A stretch of DNA of 17,579 nucleotides from UBA4064 sp050179135 (GCA_050179135.1 JBFXFK010000102.1:1-17579), one strand, 5' to 3'; positions 1 to 8,370 are shown, counted from the first letter of the stretch. Notes: generated by a model not told the origin, from the sequence alone. A program made the numbers and translations.

Positions 1-1
1 G

Positions 2-55
2 ACCAAGATTGCCCCTGATTTTATATCCATTTTCATGACATCCATCAAGAAATGA
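2..55 (+). CDS. Possible C-terminal end of a gene cut by the left edge
   Basis: An open frame enters from the left edge and ends at TGA 53-55, giving 17 residues ending in FISIFMTSIKK. No family can be recognised from so short a stretch. It is listed because the repeat element copy described at 57-165 starts one or two bases after this stop, the same arrangement as the second copy, which directly follows the stop of a well-supported gene. The alternative is that this is non-coding leader sequence. Confidence 0.25.
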   Translation, partial: TKIAPDFISIFMTSIKK

Positions 56-56
56 A

Positions 57-165
57 TATATCGCTTTCAAGATAAAGATTTTGGATGCGTTATCGGTCGG
101 AGATGGCCGAACAAAGGCCTATCCCCTCCCTGCTGCCTTCCCAAAATCATTATCTTGAAAGTTAT
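57..165 (+). repeat. MITE/REP-like palindromic element, copy 1
   Basis: This ~109-bp element is repeated in inverted orientation at 10776-10883. An ungapped alignment of 103 bases has 95 identities. The two ends form an imperfect inverted repeat: one end reads GCTTTCAAGATAAAGATTTT and the complement of the other end is very similar. The middle contains a GGCC/GGCC-centred hairpin (around 101-125). It carries no protein and is bounded by TA-rich sequence, as expected of a non-autonomous miniature element or a REP-like palindrome. It lies between a possible upstream stop codon (53-55) and the SulP gene, and runs into the longest SulP reading frame. Confidence 0.8.
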
Positions 166-168
166 GGA

Positions 169-1968
169 ATGTTGCCGTTTCACTGGAAAAAAACATTGAA
201 TTCATCAGACACGGCCCGTGCCCGGAAAAATGAAATCATTCACCGCATATTTCCGTTTGTCATATGGATGCGAACGTACCGAATGTGGGATCTGCGGCAT
301 GATGTGATCGCCGGATTCACGGTTTCAGTTGTTCTGATTCCCCAGTCCATGGCCTATGCCATGATGGCCGGCCTTCCCCCGGTTTATGGTCTGTATACGG
401 CAGCCGTTACATCTGTCATCGCCAGCCTCTGGGGAAGCATCCGCCAACTGGCGACAGGCCCTATTGCCATCATGAGCCTTCTGGTTTTTACGACACTTTC
501 CCCCATTGCGGCAGCAGGAAGCACCGAATACATTCAACTGGCATGTTCACTGTCCCTGTTAATCGGATTATGTTATCTGGCGATTGGTTTGTTCCGTCTT
601 GGAATCGTCATGTCCTTTATCTCCCATTCGGCTGTCAGGGGATTTACATCTGCGGCATCACTCATCATCTGTGCGACGCAGATACCCCATCTTCTGGGCA
701 TCCCCCAGCCCCATCAGGAATTCATTTTCCCCATGCTGATTGACCTGGTTCAGCATATACGACATTCGCATCTATGGACATGCGGTATCGGTCTGCTTTC
801 CCTGGCCATCATCTATACACTGAAAAAATATAAACCCAACTGGCCGGCCGGACTCATGGGAATGGCTGTCGCAACGCTTCTGTCAGGGGTGCTTCATCTT
901 GAATCGCGGGGCGTTGCGGTGATCGGCCAAATTCAGGGCGGGCTGCCGTCTCTTCAGTTGCCGGCAATGGATGTCTCGACCATCAGCAGCCTGATTGGTC
1001 CCATTATCATTATCGCCCTTGTCAGTTTTGCAGAAACCTATTCCGTAGGCAGGGAAATTGCCGGACACACCCGGCAGCAACTGGATGTAAATCAGGAATT
1101 TGTTGGTCAGGGTCTGGCAAATGCTGTCGGCGCATTTTTTCAGTGCTATCCGGCAGGCGGATCATTTTCACGCACCGCCATCAATTTTGCAGCAGGCGCC
1201 CAGACCGGGGCTTCCGGTATTCTGTGCGGTCTGATGGTCATGTTAACCCTTTTGTTTTTCACCCCAATTTTTACACATGTGCCCCGTGCGTCCATGTCAG
1301 CCCTGGTCATCAGTGCGGTACTGATTCTGTTCCATCCCGGGCAGATCATCACGCTGTGGAAAAAAAACCGTAATGACGGCGTCGTTGCGACGGCTGTTTT
1401 TGGTTTTTCCCTTGTTACCAAACCGGATTATGCCCTCATCATTGGCGTCATGATTTCCCTGATTCTGTTTCTCTGGAAAACCATGCATCCCAGAATCGTT
1501 CATATCACCCGTGATCCTGCGACCCGTCAGTTTATCAATGCCGAAACCGGTCATGGATCGGTCTGCCCCCAGATTCTTCATCTGCGGGTCGATAACGCCA
1601 TTTTTTTTGCAAATGCCGAATATACCACGCATTACATCCGACAGCAGATCGATGCCTGCAAAACTCCGGTCAAATTTTTGATTCTGGAGCTTCAGGCCGT
1701 ACCCTGCATGGACATAACCGGAATTGACGAAATGCAGATGTTGTGGGAGACATTGACAGAAAAAGGGATCAAACTGGTTCTGGTTGGTATTCATGCCCCG
1801 GTTCGGACGGTGCTGAATACCAGTGGATTTGAAAAGGCCATCGGCGCCCATCATTTCTTCAATCACAAAGGGGAAGCGGTCGCTGCGGTATTTCCGCTTC
1901 TGGATACAGATTATTGCCGGAATAGTTGTCCGTATGTTATTTATGACGAATGTGATCGCTTCAAATGA
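169..1968 (+). CDS. SulP family anion (sulfate-type) transporter with STAS domain
   Basis: This inner-membrane SulP/SLC26-type permease probably moves sulfate or another inorganic anion such as bicarbonate; the substrate cannot be read from sequence. The family signature, with IPQSMAYAMMAGLPPVYGLY, is at residues ~59-77. It is followed by many hydrophobic segments to ~440 and a cytoplasmic STAS domain at ~465-575, containing the DITG version of the conserved D-[ST]-G loop. The tail is Cys-rich (YCRNSC and C at the end). The reading frame is open from an ATG at 85, but the first 28 codons of that version lie in the repeat element at 57-165, so I place the start at ATG 169 (599 aa). Neither start has a convincing ribosome binding site. 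Sulfate uptake would fit a sulfate reducer, but that is inference. Confidence 0.9.
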   Translation: MLPFHWKKTLNSSDTARARKNEIIHRIFPFVIWMRTYRMWDLRHDVIAGFTVSVVLIPQSMAYAMMAGLPPVYGLYTAAVTSVIASLWGSIRQLATGPIAIMSLLVFTTLSPIAAAGSTEYIQLACSLSLLIGLCYLAIGLFRLGIVMSFISHSAVRGFTSAASLIICATQIPHLLGIPQPHQEFIFPMLIDLVQHIRHSHLWTCGIGLLSLAIIYTLKKYKPNWPAGLMGMAVATLLSGVLHLESRGVAVIGQIQGGLPSLQLPAMDVSTISSLIGPIIIIALVSFAETYSVGREIAGHTRQQLDVNQEFVGQGLANAVGAFFQCYPAGGSFSRTAINFAAGAQTGASGILCGLMVMLTLLFFTPIFTHVPRASMSALVISAVLILFHPGQIITLWKKNRNDGVVATAVFGFSLVTKPDYALIIGVMISLILFLWKTMHPRIVHITRDPATRQFINAETGHGSVCPQILHLRVDNAIFFANAEYTTHYIRQQIDACKTPVKFLILELQAVPCMDITGIDEMQMLWETLTEKGIKLVLVGIHAPVRTVLNTSGFEKAIGAHHFFNHKGEAVAAVFPLLDTDYCRNSCPYVIYDECDRFK

Positions 1969-2019
1969 TGTAAAAGCCAACCGTATCGGTTGAAACCCTC
2001 ATTTCAGGAAAAATTCACC

Positions 2020-3825
2020 ATGATTCGTTTCTTTACCGTTCTATTCATGATTACAGTTCACGTTTTGCCCCTGTCCGGTTCGATCCTTTTCGCTGCCGAA
2101 CTCCCGAAAGATATTGAGTGGCTGACCAACGATTCGGACCCGGTTTATGCCGATTCAAATTCGGTTCCGGGCGGCACGTTGAATCTGTCCCTTCTCAGCT
2201 TTCCCATGACCTTCCGGGTTGTCGGACCCGATTCCAACGGAAGTTTCAGAAGCGCGATATTGGACAATCAGCTCAGTCTGATCGGTCTCCACCCCAACAC
2301 CCTGAAAATCATTCCGGAACTTGCCACCCACTGGGCGTTTGGAAAAGACCGCAAATCCATGTATTTCAAGCTGAATCCGGATGCCAGATGGTCGGATGGC
2401 ACACCGGTCACAGCCGTGGATTTTGCCTTTACCCTGGAATTCATGCGATCCCCCCACATTGTGGCTCCCTGGTACAATGACTATTATTCCAAAGAAATTG
2501 AAGCCGTTGTTGTTTATGACGCCCATACACTGGCGGTTATCGGAACCCGCGCCGAGCCTGATCTGCATCTCAAACTGGGACTCAGCCCCACGCCCAGGCA
2601 TTATTATGGAACACTGGAAAAAAATTTCACTGCCAAATACAACTGGAAAGTGGTTCCCAACACCGGCCCGTATCAGATCGACAGCTTTCAAACCGGAAAA
2701 AACATCAAATTCAAACGGAAAAAGGACTGGTGGGCAAAAGACCTGAAATATTTCAAAAACCGCTTCAATGTGGACCGGGTGATCTATAACGTGGTGCGCG
2801 ATTACAACATGCAGTGGGAGTACTTCAAAAAAGGAAAGGAAGATGTGTTCGGCCTGATCATCCCCAAATACTGGCATGAAAAAACAAAAATTCCGATATT
2901 TGAATCCGGTTATGTCGAACGCATCTGGTTTTTTAACGACACGCCCCAGTCGGCCATGGGCATGTGGCTGAACCAGGACCGGGATATATTCAAGGATCCC
3001 CATGTGCGATACGCGTTTGCCCATGCCATGAATGTCGAAAAAGTCATTGATCAGGTTTTGAGGGGGGATTATTTTCGCCTGGAACACGGCTTTATGGGCT
3101 ATGGCCCCTATAGCGATGATGCCATTCGGGCCAGACGCTTCGATCTGACAAAAGTCGATGACTACATGAATGCCTCGGGTTGGCAACGGGGATCCGATGG
3201 CATCTGGCAGAAAGCGGGGAAGGCGTTTTCGGTCGAGGTCACCTACAGTCATGAAGAACATACCCCGCGACTGGTCGTGCTGAAGGAAGAAGCCAAAAAA
3301 GCCGGCGTCGAACTGAAACTCCAGCAGATGGATCCATCCACGGCGTTCAAAAAATTTCTGGAAAAAAATCATGATGTGGCCTGGATGGGGTGGAGCACCT
3401 CATTGAGGCCCCAGTACTGGGAGCATTTTCATTCCATCAATGCCCATAAACCCCAAACCAACAATATCACCAACACGGATGATCCGGAGATTGACCAACT
3501 GATCGATGCCTACCGGAATTCACTTGAAGAAGCCGAACGGATTGATCTGTCCAAAAAAATTCAGAAAAAAATTCATGACATCGGCTGTTTTGTTCCCACG
3601 TTCATGGTGCCTTATACGCGGGAGGCGTATTGGCGCTGGTGGCGGCTGCCCTCACCCGCCGGAACCCGGACATCCGGAAGTCTGTTCGATCCCTTCAACA
3701 GCGCCACGGGCGGATTGTTCTGGTATGATGCGGCACGCTATCAGGAAACCCGAAACGCCATGAAATCCAAAACGGTTTTTCAGGCGGTGACCACGGTCGA
3801 TACAACCTATCGAACGGTGAAATGA
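2020..3825 (+). CDS. ABC transporter solute-binding protein, family 5 (YejA-like)
   Basis: This is a periplasmic oligopeptide-type binding protein of 601 aa. It begins at ATG 2020, preceded by AGGA, with a classic signal peptide (MIRFFTVLFMITVHVLPLSG then an alanine-containing cleavage region before ELPKD). An alternative TTG start at 1990 would put ten extra residues before the signal. The family-5 pattern is clear: TLNLS near the mature N-terminus, VGPDSNGSFRS, HPNTLKIIPELATHW, and ARWSDGTPVTAVDFAFTLEF. These match the YejA branch (the microcin C/peptide binding protein of enteric bacteria) better than OppA or DppA. The next gene, an ABC ATPase, overlaps its stop codon by 4 nt, so the two are translationally coupled. 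No permease genes are present between or beside them, so the partner membrane proteins must be elsewhere or lost. Confidence 0.9.
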   Translation: MIRFFTVLFMITVHVLPLSGSILFAAELPKDIEWLTNDSDPVYADSNSVPGGTLNLSLLSFPMTFRVVGPDSNGSFRSAILDNQLSLIGLHPNTLKIIPELATHWAFGKDRKSMYFKLNPDARWSDGTPVTAVDFAFTLEFMRSPHIVAPWYNDYYSKEIEAVVVYDAHTLAVIGTRAEPDLHLKLGLSPTPRHYYGTLEKNFTAKYNWKVVPNTGPYQIDSFQTGKNIKFKRKKDWWAKDLKYFKNRFNVDRVIYNVVRDYNMQWEYFKKGKEDVFGLIIPKYWHEKTKIPIFESGYVERIWFFNDTPQSAMGMWLNQDRDIFKDPHVRYAFAHAMNVEKVIDQVLRGDYFRLEHGFMGYGPYSDDAIRARRFDLTKVDDYMNASGWQRGSDGIWQKAGKAFSVEVTYSHEEHTPRLVVLKEEAKKAGVELKLQQMDPSTAFKKFLEKNHDVAWMGWSTSLRPQYWEHFHSINAHKPQTNNITNTDDPEIDQLIDAYRNSLEEAERIDLSKKIQKKIHDIGCFVPTFMVPYTREAYWRWWRLPSPAGTRTSGSLFDPFNSATGGLFWYDAARYQETRNAMKSKTVFQAVTTVDTTYRTVK

Positions 3826-4823
3826 TGACCATCGATAATACCCTGCATCCGTTACCGGAGCCCCTCCTGGAAGTCAGCAACCTGGTTGTGGGATTTGACG
3901 GCGAGGACGGAATGATCCGGGCCGTGGATGATGTCAGCCTGACCATTCCGGCCGGCCTGACGATCGGGCTGGTCGGCGAGTCCGGCTGTGGCAAAAGCGT
4001 GACGGCACTCTCCATCATGCGGCTTTTGCCACAGCCTTCCGGCAGAATTTTACACGGGCGTATCCGGTTTCAGGGCCTGGAGATTACCGGAATTCCCGCT
4101 GATGACATGCATGCTGTACGGGGCAAGCGCATTTCAATGATCTTTCAGGAACCCATGACGGCCCTGAACCCGGTCCATCGGATCGGAAAGCAGGTTCAGG
4201 AGGTGTTTTATTTACACCAGCCGGAACTGACAGATCGTGAGAGAATCGATAAATCGGCTGGGATGCTTTCCAAAATGGGAATTCCCGATCCCCTGCAGCG
4301 CATGATGGCCTATCCCCATCAAATATCCGGTGGTATGCGGCAGCGGGTCATGATTGCCATGGCGCTTGCCTGCCATCCGGAACTGCTGATTGCAGATGAG
4401 CCCACAACTGCACTGGATGTGACCATTCAGGCCCAGATTTTGGAATTGATGCGACAACTTCAGGCGGAAACCGGCATGGCCATTCTGTTTATTACCCATG
4501 ACATGGGGGTTGTGGCCGAAATGTGCGATCTGGTTATGGTCATGTATGCAGGAAAAATTGTGGAGTCCGCACCGGTAAGGGATCTCTTCAGCCATCCCCG
4601 TCACCCGTACACCCGGGGACTGCTTGAATCCATTCCCCGGTTGGAGACACCGGCCAAAACCCGTTTGAATGTTATTCGCGGCATGGCCCCCTCCCTTCAA
4701 TACCTGCCATCCGGATGCCGATTTGAAAACCGCTGCCCCATGGCCCAATCACTCTGTCAAAAAGAAGCTCCGCAGTTGCGGGAAGTGATGAATGATCATT
4801 TTGTCAGTTGTCATTTTGCATGA
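3822..4823 (+). CDS. Oligopeptide/dipeptide ABC transporter ATP-binding protein (OppD/DppD type)
   Basis: This 333-aa cytoplasmic ATPase would energise peptide import. Visible motifs are Walker A GESGCGKS (~51-58), Q-loop FQEPMTALNP, signature ISGGMRQR, Walker B LLIADEPTTALD and H-loop THD. The C-terminal oligopeptide-type extension contains YTRGLLESIPRL and a Cys set (GCRFENRCPMAQSLCQ plus a final Cys in VSCHFA). That set matches the cluster-binding cysteines described in DppD/OppD proteins. The start ATG overlaps the stop of the binding-protein gene (ATGA); a second ATG follows at 3825. A complete importer needs two permeases and usually an OppF-type ATPase, none of which is encoded here; the next gene downstream is miaA. 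The ATPase itself shows no sign of decay. Confidence 0.92.
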   Translation: MMTIDNTLHPLPEPLLEVSNLVVGFDGEDGMIRAVDDVSLTIPAGLTIGLVGESGCGKSVTALSIMRLLPQPSGRILHGRIRFQGLEITGIPADDMHAVRGKRISMIFQEPMTALNPVHRIGKQVQEVFYLHQPELTDRERIDKSAGMLSKMGIPDPLQRMMAYPHQISGGMRQRVMIAMALACHPELLIADEPTTALDVTIQAQILELMRQLQAETGMAILFITHDMGVVAEMCDLVMVMYAGKIVESAPVRDLFSHPRHPYTRGLLESIPRLETPAKTRLNVIRGMAPSLQYLPSGCRFENRCPMAQSLCQKEAPQLREVMNDHFVSCHFA

Positions 4824-4840
4824 TGCCGGGCAATCCCGTA

Positions 4841-4869
4841 TTGATTATGATCGGTACCTCATGTATGGT
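4841..4869 (+). promoter_or_regulatory. Possible sigma70-type promoter before miaA
   Basis: TTGATT (4841-4846) and TATGGT (4864-4869) are separated by 17 nt, each matching four of six consensus bases. They sit in the 98-nt gap between the ABC ATPase stop and the GTG start of miaA. Weak support; transcription may simply continue from upstream. Confidence 0.25.
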
Positions 4870-4921
4870 TATATTTGAGTGGAAACCGCATTCATCCGCG
4901 ACACCTTAAACAAAATCGATT

Positions 4922-5866
4922 GTGACAACGCATACAACTCCCCCCAGAATCATTGTCATTTGCGGGCCGACCGGAACCGGAAAAACAGCCGCTGCCATCA
5001 CCACGGCACAGGCCATTGGTGCAGAAATTGTCAGCGCCGATTCCATGCAGATATACCGTTATATGGATATCGGCACAGCCAAACCATCTTTGGAAGAACA
5101 GTCTTTGATCCGGCATTATCTCATTGATATCGTCGATCCGGATGAAGCGTTTGATGCCCGAAAATATGCGGTAATGGCAGGGGATGCGATTCAATCGATT
5201 ATGTCCCGCAACCGGACTGTGCTGGTGGTGGGTGGCGCCGGTCTGTATATCCGTGCGCTTCTGCATGGTCTCTTCACCCTGGAAAATGGCGATGACATGG
5301 TTCGGGACCGGTTGAAACAAAAAGCATCCCTTGAAGGTTTGGACTGTCTTTATGCGGAACTGAAACAATGCGATCCGGAATCGGCAAACCGGATTCATCC
5401 CAATGATACCTATCGCATCATCCGGGCGCTGGAAATATTTGAAACCACTGGAACACCCATGTCCAAGCTGCATCAGCGGCACGGTTTTTCAACAGAAATA
5501 TTTGCTGCTGGCATGATTGGACTTTATCGGCAAAAAGAATTATTGTATGAACGCATAGACAACCGGGTGGACCAGATGCTTCAGGCCGGATTCATCCAGG
5601 AGGTTCAATCGCTTTTGGATCGGGGATATTCATCCACGCTCAAATCCATGAAGTCACTGGGCTATCGGCATATGGCAGACCATCTGGAAGGGCGGATGCC
5701 GCTTTCAGAGGCCGTTCCGGCCATGAAACGGGACACACGGCGGTATGCCAAACGGCAGATGACCTGGTTTCGCTCTGAAAAAAATATACAGTGGATCGAT
5801 GCCGCAGACACCGACGCCGTAAAAAAAGCGGCAGAAGATTACCTGGCCATGAATGCCGATACGTGA
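4922..5866 (+). CDS. miaA: tRNA dimethylallyltransferase (tRNA A37 isopentenyltransferase)
   Basis: MiaA transfers a dimethylallyl group from DMAPP to N6 of adenine 37 in tRNAs that read codons beginning with U. The 314-aa length is normal. Visible motifs are the P-loop ICGPTGTGKT (residues ~13-22, with TGT where many homologs have TAS), the conserved SADSMQIYRYMDIGTAKP, HYLIDIVDPDEAFDARKY, VVGGAGLYIRALLHG, and a basic C-terminal part with the RRYAKRQMTWFR motif that contacts tRNA. The start is a GTG at 4922 without a clear Shine-Dalgarno; the encoded N-terminus is short before the P-loop, as expected. A L,D-transpeptidase gene follows after about 40 nt. Confidence 0.95.
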   Translation: MTTHTTPPRIIVICGPTGTGKTAAAITTAQAIGAEIVSADSMQIYRYMDIGTAKPSLEEQSLIRHYLIDIVDPDEAFDARKYAVMAGDAIQSIMSRNRTVLVVGGAGLYIRALLHGLFTLENGDDMVRDRLKQKASLEGLDCLYAELKQCDPESANRIHPNDTYRIIRALEIFETTGTPMSKLHQRHGFSTEIFAAGMIGLYRQKELLYERIDNRVDQMLQAGFIQEVQSLLDRGYSSTLKSMKSLGYRHMADHLEGRMPLSEAVPAMKRDTRRYAKRQMTWFRSEKNIQWIDAADTDAVKKAAEDYLAMNADT

Positions 5867-5907
5867 ATGGTTTGCCCATAACCGGATAAAATCTGGAGGA
5901 TTGAAAA

Positions 5908-7656
5908 ATCAGGCGATATTTTTATCTACATTTATCAGCAGCCATAGGCATTGCAATCGGATTCTTTTTTTCAATCACTGGATTGGAATCTGCTTTCGGA
6001 GAAACGCCGGGGGATGTCTCTGGAGGCATTCAACACGCGCTGTTACGCCAGGAAAGCTCGGAGATGCTTTCATCCGGGGACAACCTGCCTGGAATTGACT
6101 CTTTGATTTCCGAAATCTATCGCATGCGCGATTATCGCCCGATCTGGATGGAAAACCAGATAATCAGCGATCAGGCCCGGTTGTTCCTGCGGTTTATTCA
6201 GGATTCCGAGCAGGATGGTTTGATCCCCGATGATTACCATTTGTCTGAAATTCAGAAACTGATTTCAGCCACCGATTTGCCGCAGACCGCTTCGGATGAA
6301 TCGCATATTCAAAATCTGGTTGATCTGGATGTCCTTCTGACAGATGCGTTGTTCCGGTACAGTTTTCATATGTCCCAGGGGCGGGTCGATCCCGAAACCG
6401 TTGACGCGCTCTGGCTGTCACTGAAGCCATTTGAAAATATCAGCGACATGATTGGAAATGCCCTCCATACCCGCACACTGGAAGACACCCTTTACCGGTT
6501 AAAGCCCACACATTCGGGATATTATCGACTGAGAGAGGCGTTGCGGCATTATCGGAACATTTATAAAAACGGGGGCTGGCCAGCCATTCCCGCAGGCGAT
6601 TCAATTCGTCCCACAGATGTCAGCGACCGGATTCCCGCCATCCGCGCACGTCTGGCAATCACCGGAGACCTGCATCTGTCAAATCAGCACGCATCCAGAA
6701 CATATGATGCCGATATGGTTCAAGCGGTCAGACGATTTCAGCACCGGCATGGCATTGATCCGGATGGGGTGATCGGCCAAAACACCCTTCGGGAAATGAA
6801 TATCCCGGTGAATGACCGGATTCGTCAGATTGAGATGAATCTGGAAAGATGGCGATGGCTTTCCCATGATTTTGGCCAAAAACATATTCTGGTCAATATT
6901 GCCGACTACAGCCTGACCGCAGTAACCGGATCTGATCCGGTTTTGAGCATGCGGGTGGTTGTCGGACAGGCCTACCGGAAAACGCCTGTTTTCAGTGAAC
7001 GACTGCGGTATATCGTGATCAATCCGGACTGGAATATTCCGGAAAAAATCGCGATCGAGGACAAGCTTCCCATTATCAAAAAAAATCCGGAATATCTGAT
7101 ACGGCAGAATATTCATGTCTATTCCGGATGGGATGAAAATGCACCGGAAATCAATCCATATACCATTGACTGGTCCAGAATAAATGCCGAATATTTTCCA
7201 TACAGACTGAAACAGCGGCCTGGCGCCAAAAATGCTCTGGGTCGTATCAAATTCATGTTTCCAAACCGGTTTGCCGTCTATCTTCATGACACGCCGCAGC
7301 GAAATCTGTTCAATCGCACGTCACGCGGCTTCAGCTCCGGATGTATTCGAATCGAAAAACCTGTCGATCTGGCAGCCTATGTGCTGGCAGGCAATCCGGA
7401 CTGGACAGCGGATAAAATTATCAAAACCATAGACAGTGGAAAAACCATGTCTATCTCCATTCCGGAAAAAATCATGGTTCATCTGCTGTACTGGACCGCG
7501 TGGGTCGATACGGAGGGGACCGTAAACTTCAGAGAAGATATCTATGACCGGGATCGGCCACTTTGGGAAGCGATTGAGACTGCCCGGTCATTACCGGTGG
7601 TCATGCCTGGAAAAATTTCGCTCAATGACAGGCTGCTGATAAAAACAGGCGGCTGA
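5908..7656 (+). CDS. YcbB-type L,D-transpeptidase with peptidoglycan-binding domain
   Basis: This periplasmic enzyme is expected to form 3-3 cross-links in peptidoglycan. Starting at 5908 gives 582 aa. A signal peptide or membrane anchor (RRYFYLHLSAAIGIAIGFFF) comes first. It is followed by an N-terminal scaffold, a PG_binding_1 domain (~240-300, with AVRRFQHRHGIDPDGVIG) and a YkuD catalytic domain with H460 in YLHDTP and the nucleophile C479 in SRGFSSGCIRIE. The start is unusual: the in-frame TTG at 5983 would cut off the signal peptide and has no ribosome site, whereas GGAGG at 5895-5899 is eight bases before an ATC at 5908, directly ahead of the signal sequence. An in-frame TGA at 5902 excludes anything further upstream. 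I therefore infer initiation at AUC, or a sequence error in ATG. The end is 10 nt from the convergent DUF882 gene. Confidence 0.88.
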   Translation: MRRYFYLHLSAAIGIAIGFFFSITGLESAFGETPGDVSGGIQHALLRQESSEMLSSGDNLPGIDSLISEIYRMRDYRPIWMENQIISDQARLFLRFIQDSEQDGLIPDDYHLSEIQKLISATDLPQTASDESHIQNLVDLDVLLTDALFRYSFHMSQGRVDPETVDALWLSLKPFENISDMIGNALHTRTLEDTLYRLKPTHSGYYRLREALRHYRNIYKNGGWPAIPAGDSIRPTDVSDRIPAIRARLAITGDLHLSNQHASRTYDADMVQAVRRFQHRHGIDPDGVIGQNTLREMNIPVNDRIRQIEMNLERWRWLSHDFGQKHILVNIADYSLTAVTGSDPVLSMRVVVGQAYRKTPVFSERLRYIVINPDWNIPEKIAIEDKLPIIKKNPEYLIRQNIHVYSGWDENAPEINPYTIDWSRINAEYFPYRLKQRPGAKNALGRIKFMFPNRFAVYLHDTPQRNLFNRTSRGFSSGCIRIEKPVDLAAYVLAGNPDWTADKIIKTIDSGKTMSISIPEKIMVHLLYWTAWVDTEGTVNFREDIYDRDRPLWEAIETARSLPVVMPGKISLNDRLLIKTGG

Positions 7657-7666
7657 ACCGATTTGC

Positions 7667-8275
7667 CTACCAGCAGCGAATATCGCCGACATCGATATGC
7701 ACAAATTGATCCTCCGGATAGTATCCGACACCCCCAGCTTTCAGGCTGACCGCTGCATTGCGAACAGAAGCGATCGTACGACCCGGAAGCCGAATGTCCA
7801 CAGCTTTTCCTTTGATATGAAAGCTGTCTTTGGCAACCCCGGCACTTTGTCTGCTCAATAAGGCATTGGTTTCCGGTGACCGGTATCCGGAAATGATATG
7901 AAACGGTGTGCGTGGCGTTTCCAGTTTATCGGACAGGGCGTACAGGTAATCCAGAAGTTTGTGATCGATGGGTTTGATGGCGCCGGTCCGGTGATCCCGG
8001 AATATGCGATTGATATCCTTCATGGCAGCCGAAGAATATCGTCCCTTGGTGAAATAGGAGACATCCAGTTTTTCACCGGTATGGGGGTTATAAAAATATA
8101 ATGCTCTCGATACCTGCTTGGATTTCCGGTAAATTTTGGATGATCGTTTGACCGCGGCCTCAACCGGGTCTGCCGATAATCCCAAAAAAGCGATCAGTGC
8201 GCCAAATTTCAGAAAATCCCTTCGCCCCACGTGTAACGTATTCAGTCTGTCGTGATTTTTCAGAAAAAACAGAAT
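7667..8275 (-). CDS. DUF882/peptidase M15-like YcbK family protein with Tat-type signal
   Basis: This resembles E. coli YcbK (MepK), a zinc-dependent murein endopeptidase of the M15-like fold. Conserved blocks are LYFYNPHTGEKLDVSYF, FRDHRTGAIKPID, ISGYRSPETN, SFHIKGKAVDIRLPG and GGVGYYPEDQFVHIDVG. They include the H and D of the HxxxxxxxD motif and the terminal HID metal ligands. An RRDFLKFG twin-arginine motif followed by a hydrophobic stretch indicates export by Tat. The easiest start, GTG at 8230, has no ribosome site. AGGAGGT at 8283-8289 on this strand precedes two in-frame ATT codons (8278 and 8275), so I place the start at 8275, adding 15 residues before GTG 8230. It is convergent with the L,D-transpeptidase gene, which also acts on peptidoglycan. 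The enzyme family call is firm; the start is not. Confidence 0.85.
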   Translation of the reverse strand: MLFFLKNHDRLNTLHVGRRDFLKFGALIAFLGLSADPVEAAVKRSSKIYRKSKQVSRALYFYNPHTGEKLDVSYFTKGRYSSAAMKDINRIFRDHRTGAIKPIDHKLLDYLYALSDKLETPRTPFHIISGYRSPETNALLSRQSAGVAKDSFHIKGKAVDIRLPGRTIASVRNAAVSLKAGGVGYYPEDQFVHIDVGDIRCW

Positions 8276-8301
8276 AATGCCACCTCCTGCAAATCATTTT
8301 C

Positions 8302-8314
8302 AGGCTGAAAGCCT
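8302..8314 (-). promoter_or_regulatory. Small leader hairpin before the DUF882 gene
   Basis: AGGCT and AGCCT form a 5-bp stem with a 3-base loop, just upstream of the Shine-Dalgarno of the DUF882 gene. The right arm (AGCCTATA, 8310-8317) also has an exact complement TATAGGCT at 8373-8380, so a larger alternative fold in the leader is possible. Function unknown. Confidence 0.25.
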
Positions 8315-8370
8315 ATAATTGATTGATATAATACAATAACTAATACGGCTCACTAGAAAACTGACGTTCA

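Noticed and set aside
1..48. Start of a divergent - strand gene (MDVMKMDIKSGAILV)
   Set aside because: No Shine-Dalgarno and only about 15 residues visible; a + strand gene end fits the same bases equally well.
1297..1980. 227-codon - strand frame
   Set aside because: Antisense to the SulP STAS domain, with no recognisable motifs.
2155..3372. Long open frame (405 codons) on the - strand
   Set aside because: It lies wholly antisense to the clearly supported peptide-binding protein and has no domain-like sequence or start signals; it is a codon-use shadow.
4212..4748. 178-codon - strand frame in the ABC ATPase
   Set aside because: Shadow of a gene with complete ABC motifs.
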